From NCBI GenBank assembly GCA_028709985.1, contig JAQUTB010000114.1, positions 1 to 6,153 on the forward strand: a stretch of 6,153 bases of DNA. The letters are read 5' to 3'. Below the pieces are notes generated by a model, which did not search any database, was not told the DNA's origin, and was given only the letters and a program-made list of their open reading frames with translations. The DNA is from Dethiosulfovibrio sp. (GTDB lineage: Bacteria; Synergistota; Synergistia; Synergistales; Dethiosulfovibrionaceae). This document shows, piece by piece, positions 1 through 5,279 of this stretch (position 1 is its first letter; every line of letters begins with the position of its first letter). Made by a program: the position numbers and the translations under genes.

Positions 1-1051
1 CGTAGTCGTCTATCTGGTGGAGCATCAGGGAGCGGAGGTCGCCGGAGCTTCCACCGGAGGCCCAGGCCTTCGTCCACTCCACCGTGGCCTTCAGTGCCTG
101 TTCCAGGCTCCATCTCGGGGTCCAGCAAAGGCGAAAGCGGCTTTTGGAGCAGTCAAGGCGGAGCATAGAGGCCTCGTGTAGGGAGCTGGACTCCTCAATT
201 TTATAGGACGCTCCATCTCCCCACAGGGAGCAGAGTATGTCCACCACCTCTTTTACGGGCCTTTCATCGTCGTCTCTCGGACCGAAGTTCCAGCTCTCGC
301 AGAAGGAAGCCCCTTCCTGAAAGACCAGCTGCCCCAGTTTAAGATAACCAGACAAGGGCTCTATGACATGCTGCCAGGGCCTCACAGACCTGGGGCTACG
401 GAGGACCACCGGTTCTTCATCCATTATGGCCCTGATACAGTCCGGTATGAGCCTGTCCATGGCCCAGTCCCCTCCGCCTATTACGTTTCCCGCCCTGGCG
501 GTGGCTATAGGGAGGCCGAAGGACCTTCTGTAGGCCGAGGCCACCATCTCAGCACAGGCTTTGCTGCTGGAGTAGGGATCGTGGCCTCCTAGAGCTTCGT
601 CCTCCCGGTAGCCCCATATCCTCTCGCCGTTTTCGTAGCATTTATCGGTGGTTATGACGACTATGGACTTTATCGAAGGCACCTGTCTCGCCGCCTCCAG
701 GACCTTGGTGGTTCCCATGACGTTGACCTCGTAGGTCTCCAGGGGAGCTCGGTAGGAGTGCCTCACCAGAGGTTGGGCCGCCAGGTGAAACAGCACCTGG
801 GGCTTGGCCCTTTTCATGGCCTCGGTCAGTGTTTCACCGTCCCTTATGTCCCCTATTGTGGAGGTCAGATCCCTTGACAGGTCCAGCAGGTCGAATAGGT
901 TGGGCTCGGTGAGGGGCTTTAAGGAGTAGCCATGGACCTGGGCTCCTAAGGAGGTCAGCCACAGCGACAGCCAGCTTCCTTTGAAGCCGGTGTGCCCTGT
1001 CACGAAGACAGGCATACCCTTCCAGAAGGACCGGTCCACCTTGTTTACCAT
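1..1051 (-). CDS. rfbG: CDP-glucose 4,6-dehydratase, 3' end cut by the window edge
   Basis: Extended-SDR enzyme that converts CDP-D-glucose to CDP-4-keto-6-deoxy-D-glucose in the cytoplasm, the branch point for CDP-3,6-dideoxyhexoses and related sugars. I translated 350 codons by hand with no internal stop. Visible features are the NAD-binding TGHTGFKG (residues 18-25), GDIRD (67-71), HLAAQPLVR (89-97), NVMGT (110-114), TTDKCYEN (134-141), the catalytic Y160-SSS-K164, RAGNVIGGGDW (186-196) and RPWQHVIEPL (224-233). The TTDKCYEN and RPWQHV motifs separate this family from dTDP-glucose dehydratases. Family members are about 355-360 residues and the last visible residues (HQIDDY) resemble the usual C-terminus, so only a few codons are missing. 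The ATG at 1051 overlaps the rfbF stop by 7 nt and gives an N-terminus like known homologues (short lead, then FW-x-G). An in-frame GTG at 1060 is an alternative start with a better-placed Shine-Dalgarno. Confidence 0.96.
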   Translation of the reverse strand, partial: MVNKVDRSFWKGMPVFVTGHTGFKGSWLSLWLTSLGAQVHGYSLKPLTEPNLFDLLDLSRDLTSTIGDIRDGETLTEAMKRAKPQVLFHLAAQPLVRHSYRAPLETYEVNVMGTTKVLEAARQVPSIKSIVVITTDKCYENGERIWGYREDEALGGHDPYSSSKACAEMVASAYRRSFGLPIATARAGNVIGGGDWAMDRLIPDCIRAIMDEEPVVLRSPRSVRPWQHVIEPLSGYLKLGQLVFQEGASFCESWNFGPRDDDERPVKEVVDILCSLWGDGASYKIEESSSLHEASMLRLDCSKSRFRLCWTPRWSLEQALKATVEWTKAWASGGSSGDLRSLMLHQIDDY

Positions 1052-1818
1052 ACCTTCCACGGCGCTTCCCCTCTCTCCCATTCCTCGTCGAGCTTCATCT
1101 TGTCCCTCAAGGTGTCCATAGGCTGCCAAAATCCCCTATGTCGATAGGCCATAAGCTGGCCGTCTTTTGCCACTCCCTCGAGAGGGGCCCTCTCAAGGAC
1201 AGTGTCGTCGCCTCCAAGACGATCCAGGAAGCTCCGCTCCAGGACGAAGAATCCGCCGTTTATCCAACTTCCGTCCCCTTTGGGCTTTTCCTGGAAGCCA
1301 CTGACCGAGCCACTTTCGTCCATGTCCAGGGCACCGAACCGACCGGCTGGCTGGATCGCCGTTACGGTGGCGGTTTTTCCGTGGGAGCGATGGAACTCCA
1401 ACAGCCTGTCTATGGGAACATCGCTCACCCCATCGCCGTAGGTGAGCATGAAGGTGCCCTCCTCCAGGTAGGGGGCCACCCTTTTGACCCTGCCCCCTGT
1501 CATGGTATTCAGTCCGGTGTCAACCAAGGTTACCTTCCACGGCTCGGCGGCGTTGGAGTGTACCGTGAGCCGGTTGGAGTCCCGAAAGTCGAAGGTGACG
1601 TCGGACATGTGGAGGTAGTAGTTGGCGAAGAATTCCTTTATGACCTGTCCTTTGTAGCCCAGGCATACGACGAAGTCGTCGAAGCCATAGTGGGAGTAGA
1701 TCTTCATTATGTGCCACAGTATGGGCTTTCCGCCTATCTCAATCATGGGCTTTGGCTTCAGATGGGATTCCTCGCTTATCCTGGTCCCAAAGCCTCCTGC
1801 CAGTATGACTACTTTCAT
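1045..1818 (-). CDS. rfbF: Glucose-1-phosphate cytidylyltransferase
   Basis: Cytoplasmic nucleotidyltransferase that joins CTP and alpha-D-glucose-1-phosphate into CDP-glucose and pyrophosphate, the first committed step of CDP-sugar synthesis. The 257 residues match the usual length of about 257-260. The N-terminal nucleotide-binding loop is LAGGFGTRISEESHLKPKPM (residues 6-25), followed by GGKPILWHIM (29-38). Then come the family-specific TGLNTMTGGRVKRV (101-114), the metal/substrate motif YGDGVSD (127-133), FQEKP (175-179), WINGGFFV (185-192) and the C-terminal GFWQPMDTLRDK (229-240). GFGTRISEES and GFWQPMDTLRDK distinguish RfbF from the dTDP-glucose enzyme RmlA and the UDP-glucose enzyme GalU. 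The ATG shares an ATGA overlap with the stop of the preceding GT10 gene and has a good Shine-Dalgarno. The next gene, rfbG, uses its product directly. A long open frame on the opposite strand here looks like a shadow. Confidence 0.97.
   Translation of the reverse strand: MKVVILAGGFGTRISEESHLKPKPMIEIGGKPILWHIMKIYSHYGFDDFVVCLGYKGQVIKEFFANYYLHMSDVTFDFRDSNRLTVHSNAAEPWKVTLVDTGLNTMTGGRVKRVAPYLEEGTFMLTYGDGVSDVPIDRLLEFHRSHGKTATVTAIQPAGRFGALDMDESGSVSGFQEKPKGDGSWINGGFFVLERSFLDRLGGDDTVLERAPLEGVAKDGQLMAYRHRGFWQPMDTLRDKMKLDEEWERGEAPWKVW
1061..1073 (-). promoter_or_regulatory. Ribosome binding site bearing on the rfbG start
   Basis: On the minus strand a GAGGGGA run (1073-1067) lies about 7 nt before an in-frame GTG at 1060 but about 16 nt before the ATG at 1051. 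A second purine run, GGAAGG (1058-1053), ends one base before that ATG, which is too close to work well. The Shine-Dalgarno spacing therefore favours GTG, giving three extra residues (Met/Val-Glu-Gly), while similarity to known RfbG N-termini favours ATG. The catalytic core is unaffected either way. Confidence 0.5.
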
Positions 1819-2885
1819 GGTTTGCTCCCCTCTTTCGCTAAGTCCGGCTCTATGCCCTCTATGATGGCGTCGGCGAAGGCGTCTAAGCTGAAACGGTCCG
1901 ATAGCGGCCCTGTGAGGAATGACGACGCCCCGTCCAAATAGCCTCGGTATTCATCCTCCGACATGGAAACGAGGTATCGATAAAGCTCCTCGTGAGAGCT
2001 ATAGCCCCTCCTGTCCACGTAGCACTCAGACGGTATGACCTCCTGAACGCCCTCCCACCCCATGTACACAGGGACAACGCCGGAGAGAAAACAGTCGAAT
2101 ATCTTCTCGGTGATATAGCCCGGTATGCCCTGGGCGTTTTCGTAGCATATTGAGAAGGCGTATTTCGGCAGGGTTTTCCTCTTTGATGACGCTATCCCAC
2201 GATAGCAAGGGAAGGTCTCCCATAGGTCACCTATAGGAGCGGTTGGCCGTCCCCGCAGTTTTCGGCCTATGGCCTTTACCGTGTTGGCGACCCTCTTTAG
2301 AGGGGTTAAGTTCCAGCCGGGACCGTATAGGTCCAGTTCATCAGGGTGGTGTTTCTCAAACCACCGAATGGTATCCCTTCTGCTCGAGTACAGCTCTCTC
2401 GGATCCGAGCTCCATTTATTCCCCGCCATGAGGACACAGAGCTTTTGCCTGTTTTTTTTTAAGGGCACGTCCACAGGGGGAGTCAGGTCGTTGGGCCACA
2501 TATAGGGTATATAGCGGGGATCGCCATCCTGACTTGGAAAGGCGTTCCGGTTCCAGGTGAAGACGGCGTCGAAGGCTCGGTGTTTTTGCAGGTCCCAGTT
2601 ATCCCCTATTATGACCTCCGACTCGAATATGGCCAGATATCTGTGTCCTCTGTAGCTCCGGCGATCCAGCTCCTCCATGAACTTACCCTGGTAGTCCAGA
2701 AAGAGGTATCCCCAGGTGTCCTCAGGGGATACCATGTCGTATGTGGATAGGGATACGCCCATACCCTTAAGTCTCTCCCTGAGATGGCGAAGGTGGGCAA
2801 GGCAATCGTCCCTGTTTAGGGCGCTGTCGGGGTCGAAGGCCCTGTTTTGGCCGTAAACCGACGGCATAACTATGGCGAGATTCAA
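1815..2885 (-). CDS. GT10-family glycosyltransferase (alpha-1,3-fucosyltransferase-like)
   Basis: Inverting glycosyltransferase of CAZy family GT10, whose known members transfer L-fucose from GDP-fucose. The diagnostic signature lies in the C-terminal half: F244-SICYEN (to 250), then GYITEKIFDCFLSGVVPVYMG split as GYITEK (256-261), SGVVPVYMG (268-276) and WEGVQEVIP (277-285). This matches the family pattern FxxxxEN...DYxTEKxxxxxxxGxVPVxxG. The N-terminal half (1-140) is the variable acceptor-side domain, and a basic stretch lies at 198-213. No membrane segment is visible, so the protein is probably soluble or peripheral. At 356 residues it is a normal size. Translation begins at TTG (2885-2883), overlapping the previous gene's TGA, with a GGGGGTG Shine-Dalgarno five bases upstream. 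A run of nine A's interrupts codons 141-145. With manC and a ColD-like dehydratase upstream, the donor could be GDP-fucose or GDP-colitose; this is inference, and the acceptor is unknown. Confidence 0.9.
   Translation of the reverse strand: MNLAIVMPSVYGQNRAFDPDSALNRDDCLAHLRHLRERLKGMGVSLSTYDMVSPEDTWGYLFLDYQGKFMEELDRRSYRGHRYLAIFESEVIIGDNWDLQKHRAFDAVFTWNRNAFPSQDGDPRYIPYMWPNDLTPPVDVPLKKNRQKLCVLMAGNKWSSDPRELYSSRRDTIRWFEKHHPDELDLYGPGWNLTPLKRVANTVKAIGRKLRGRPTAPIGDLWETFPCYRGIASSKRKTLPKYAFSICYENAQGIPGYITEKIFDCFLSGVVPVYMGWEGVQEVIPSECYVDRRGYSSHEELYRYLVSMSEDEYRGYLDGASSFLTGPLSDRFSLDAFADAIIEGIEPDLAKEGSKP
1825..1832 (-). promoter_or_regulatory. Ribosome binding site of rfbF
   Basis: A GAGGGGAG stretch on the minus strand ends 6 nt before the ATG at 1818. 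It lies inside the last codons of the GT10 gene, whose TGA overlaps the ATG (ATGA). The arrangement fits translational coupling between the two genes. Confidence 0.7.
2452..2460 (-). repeat. Nine-A homopolymer inside the GT10 gene
   Basis: The coding strand reads TTA AAA AAA AAC, i.e. nine consecutive A's across codons 141-144 (Leu-Lys-Lys-Asn). Gaining one A leads to a TAA about a dozen codons later, and losing one also leads to premature termination. Either change would remove the donor-binding half of the enzyme. Whether it actually slips cannot be told from one sequence. Confidence 0.9.
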
Positions 2886-3901
2886 AACGACACCCCCAGG
2901 TTTTTAAGGCCTTCCAGGATGACCGCCCCAAGAGGGTAGTCCCTTTTTGCCCTGCTGTAGGCCTTTAGCTTCATGGACTCCCTCAGTTTTTCATCGAGAA
3001 GGTAGTAGGATATTTTTACCGCAGCTTCCTCCGGCGAGGTGAACAGGTCTATTTCTTCTCCTATGGAGAAGTACCTCTCGATCCCTGGGGCGTAGTAGGA
3101 CAGCTCAAAGCCTCCGAAGGCCGGGATCTCTATGTTTCTGGCCTTTACCTGCTCTTGGTTTTTGCCGGACCGGAGGTATCTTAGGGCGTTCACCGGAGAT
3201 GAGAGGACGAAACGGATGTCGTTATTCCTGCTGTTGGACAGATTGAGGTTTATCCTGGATTTAAGCATGATGTCCATAACGTCCTGGTCCGATACCCTGC
3301 CACCTCTCCAGCCCGATCCGAAGCAGGCCACAGGGGATCCGGTGAGGGCCTCTATCCTCTTTATCCACCACCTACGGTTTCTGTCCGCTCCTCCTATGAA
3401 GGAGACGTCAAATTCGTACTTTACGTCCTGCAAGGACGATTCTTCCGCGAAGTCCCTTATACCCCAGGGGACCCAGACCGCAGAGATGGCCCTTTGCCTG
3501 TATTTAGGCAGAGAGTAGAGGTCCACGGTCATGGCCCCGGACAGGTGAGGAGCCCTTTTCGATGAGTAGTCGTCGAACCTCCACTGGTCGTCGCAGAACC
3601 AGTTGACCACGAAGGAAAGCTCTTTAAGCCTGTCCAGGGTTTGACAGGAGATCTCGTCCCTCATGGTTATGGTGAAAACCACGTCAGGACGCTCTTTTTC
3701 AACGAAGTCCACTATTCTGCTTTGGAGGCCCTCCAGGTCCTCGGGATAGCCGTTCTCCTCCAACCAAAAGGGAGTTACGTCGGCAAAGTCACAGATAGCG
3801 GGGAAGAAGCGCCCCCTCTCCAGAGACGGGCCTCTTTCGGGCAAACCGTAGTCGTAGGACAGGAGCAACGTCGCTACTTTAGGCCTCTTGGTCTCGTCCA
3901 T
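2882..3901 (-). CDS. CgeB-like glycosyltransferase (GT-B fold, Glyco_trans_1_2 type)
   Basis: Predicted glycosyltransferase resembling the CgeB/YkvP spore-protein family, seen in bacterial polysaccharide and glycoprotein-glycan loci. The 339 residues begin with a Rossmann-like strand (KVATLLLSYDYG, 8-19). A central NWFCDDQWRFDDY (100-112) and YEFDVSFIGG (162-171) follow, the latter opening the second domain. The C-terminal domain carries the family hallmark KARNIEIPAFGGFE (253-266), then IGEEIDLFTSPEEAAVKISYYL (in 280-301), which corresponds to the donor-binding end. No signal peptide or membrane segment is seen. The ATG at 3901 overlaps manC by 23 nt, the largest overlap in the block, and its Shine-Dalgarno is weak (GGCGA at about 5 nt), so it may depend on translation of manC. 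The stop overlaps the next gene's TTG. Donor, acceptor and linkage cannot be read from the sequence. Confidence 0.83.
   Translation of the reverse strand: MDETKRPKVATLLLSYDYGLPERGPSLERGRFFPAICDFADVTPFWLEENGYPEDLEGLQSRIVDFVEKERPDVVFTITMRDEISCQTLDRLKELSFVVNWFCDDQWRFDDYSSKRAPHLSGAMTVDLYSLPKYRQRAISAVWVPWGIRDFAEESSLQDVKYEFDVSFIGGADRNRRWWIKRIEALTGSPVACFGSGWRGGRVSDQDVMDIMLKSRINLNLSNSRNNDIRFVLSSPVNALRYLRSGKNQEQVKARNIEIPAFGGFELSYYAPGIERYFSIGEEIDLFTSPEEAAVKISYYLLDEKLRESMKLKAYSRAKRDYPLGAVILEGLKNLGVSF
2886..2897 (-). promoter_or_regulatory. Ribosome binding site deciding the TTG start of the GT10 gene
   Basis: GGGGGTG (2897-2891) lies 5 nt before TTG at 2885. The TTG overlaps the stop of the preceding gene as TTGA. 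The residues that follow (NLAIVMPSVYG) form the expected first beta strand, and there is no ATG that gives a complete N-terminus, so TTG is the best start. Confidence 0.65.
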
Positions 3902-5279
3902 TAGGTTCGCCGTTGATCCTCACGATATCGTCCTCCCCCAGATACGGCCCGTTTTGGACCTCTATTATCTCGAGGGGGATCTTTCCGGGGTTTATGAGCC
4001 TGTGGAGCTGGTTTTTCTGGATGAAGGTGCTTTCTCCTTCGTGGAGGTAGAAGATCTCTTCGTCCCTTTCGACCTGGGCGGTGCCTTTTACCACTATCCA
4101 GTGTTCCGTCCTGTGGTGGTGATACTGGAGGCTTAGGGCCTTTCCCGGGTGGACGGTTATCCTCTTCACCTTTATGCCGTCCCCTTCGTGGAGGATCCTA
4201 TAGTCTCCCCATCTCCTGGCGCTTTCGGGAGCCTGGGTTATCTCCGGTCTGGACCGCTCTTTCAGGGTGGAGACTACGTCTTTGACCGATTGAGATGTTC
4301 CCCTAGGGGCTATGAACAGGGCGTCGGCGGTGTCCACCACCAGCAGGTCACTGACCCCCGAGAGGGCTATGAGACGTCTGTCCCCTTGGACCAGACATCC
4401 TTCCGACCGATCGGCCAGTACGTCCCCTTTGAGGACGTTGCGGTTGCCGTCTTTTTCCCCCTGCTGATAGATGGCGTCCCAGCTCCCAAGGTCGGACCAG
4501 CAAGCGTCCAGCGGGACCACCGCCACGGAGGGGGCTTTTTCCATTATGCCGTAGTCTATTGAGACCGAGGGAAGGTCTTTGAATCCCTCGACCATGGCCC
4601 TCTCCCCACACTCCATGAGCTTCGCTATCTCCGGGAGGTGTTCTTTGAAGGAGTCTATCATGTCCCCGGCCCTAAAGAGGAATATCCCGCCGTTCCACAG
4701 GTATTGGCCGCTTTGGACGTATTCTTTTGCTTTTTTTAGGTCCGGCTTTTCGACGAACTGGGATACGTCGTTCCAGCCTCCTCTGTCTTCGCCTTTTTTT
4801 ATGTAGCCAAAGCCGGTCTCCGGGGCGTCTGGGACTATGCCGAAGGTGACCAGTTTTCCCTCTTCCAGGGCCAGTAGCCCCAGCTTGAGGCTCTCGTGGA
4901 AGGCTTTTTCGTTTTGGATTATGTGGTCGCTGGGACACACCAGGACGGGAGTTTCCCTGGTTGCACCTTTTTCCATCAGGTGGGCCAGCCCCAGGGCTAT
5001 GGCGGGGGCGGTGTTTTTGCCCTCCGGCTCCAGGACCAGTATGTCACCTTTTAGGCCTACATCGGAGGCCTGGTAGACTATCTGGCTGTCCCATCTCTCC
5101 CCTGCCACTATTTTTATGCCCTCTTGGCCACAGAGGGGCAGGAGCCTTTTTATGGTGGTCTGGAGGAGGCTGTGGTCTCCTGCGAGTTTCAAAAACTGTT
5201 TTGGGACCTCTTCCCTTGAGAGGGGCCACAGCCTGGTCCCTCCTCCTCCTGCCAGTATGAGGGCTTTTATCTGGGTCAT
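3879..5279 (-). CDS. manC: Mannose-1-phosphate guanylyltransferase / mannose-6-phosphate isomerase (bifunctional)
   Basis: Type II PMI-GMP enzyme. The isomerase part converts fructose-6-P to mannose-6-P, and the guanylyltransferase part joins mannose-1-P and GTP into GDP-mannose. At 466 residues it has the usual size. The N-terminal pyrophosphorylase domain shows GGGGTRLWPLSR (11-22), PKQF (26-29), EPEGKNTAPAI (84-94), PSDH (116-119), TGFGYI (155-160), FVEKP (175-179), WNGGIF (195-200), IDYGIMEKA (241-249) and WSDLGSWDA (261-269). The C-terminal cupin isomerase domain shows RRWGDYRIL (355-363), PGKALSLQYHHHRTEHWIV (378-396, with the metal-binding histidines) and VQNGPYLGEDDIVR (441-454). The ATG overlaps the upstream gene's TGA as ATGA, behind a strong purine-rich Shine-Dalgarno. 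GDP-mannose can be used directly or passed to Gmd for GDP-6-deoxyhexoses; no phosphomannomutase, Gmd or fucose synthase is in the window. Two 7-A runs (4731-4737 and 4794-4800) lie in the gene. Confidence 0.97.
   Translation of the reverse strand: MTQIKALILAGGGGTRLWPLSREEVPKQFLKLAGDHSLLQTTIKRLLPLCGQEGIKIVAGERWDSQIVYQASDVGLKGDILVLEPEGKNTAPAIALGLAHLMEKGATRETPVLVCPSDHIIQNEKAFHESLKLGLLALEEGKLVTFGIVPDAPETGFGYIKKGEDRGGWNDVSQFVEKPDLKKAKEYVQSGQYLWNGGIFLFRAGDMIDSFKEHLPEIAKLMECGERAMVEGFKDLPSVSIDYGIMEKAPSVAVVPLDACWSDLGSWDAIYQQGEKDGNRNVLKGDVLADRSEGCLVQGDRRLIALSGVSDLLVVDTADALFIAPRGTSQSVKDVVSTLKERSRPEITQAPESARRWGDYRILHEGDGIKVKRITVHPGKALSLQYHHHRTEHWIVVKGTAQVERDEEIFYLHEGESTFIQKNQLHRLINPGKIPLEIIEVQNGPYLGEDDIVRINGEPNGRDQEA

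Noticed and set aside
368..592. A 74-codon plus-strand open frame near the left end
   Set aside because: It is the complement of rfbG, which reads through this whole region with all family motifs intact.
1180..1194. Short palindrome GAGAGGG-G-CCCTCTC
   Set aside because: It lies within conserved rfbF codons, has only 7-bp arms with a one-base centre and is not repeated elsewhere that I could see. Chance is the simplest explanation.
1138..1941. A 267-codon open frame on the plus strand, opposite rfbF and the end of the GT10 gene
   Set aside because: It spans the junction of two clearly conserved minus-strand genes, has no recognisable motif and no evident ribosome site. Long antisense frames arise easily from the codon bias of such genes.
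2452..2470. T-run on the plus strand as a possible terminator
   Set aside because: There is no GC-rich hairpin before it, no plus-strand gene ends here, and it is the complement of Lys codons in the GT10 gene.
3879..3901. The 23-nt overlap of manC with the next gene as a sign of a frameshift or fusion
   Set aside because: ManC ends just after its conserved cupin end, and the next protein's first strand begins a few residues after its ATG, so both genes look intact.
4149..4562. A 137-codon plus-strand open frame opposite manC (and similar ones at 3132-3518 and 5651-5986)
   Set aside because: All lie wholly inside conserved minus-strand coding sequence and their translations show no domain or coherent composition.
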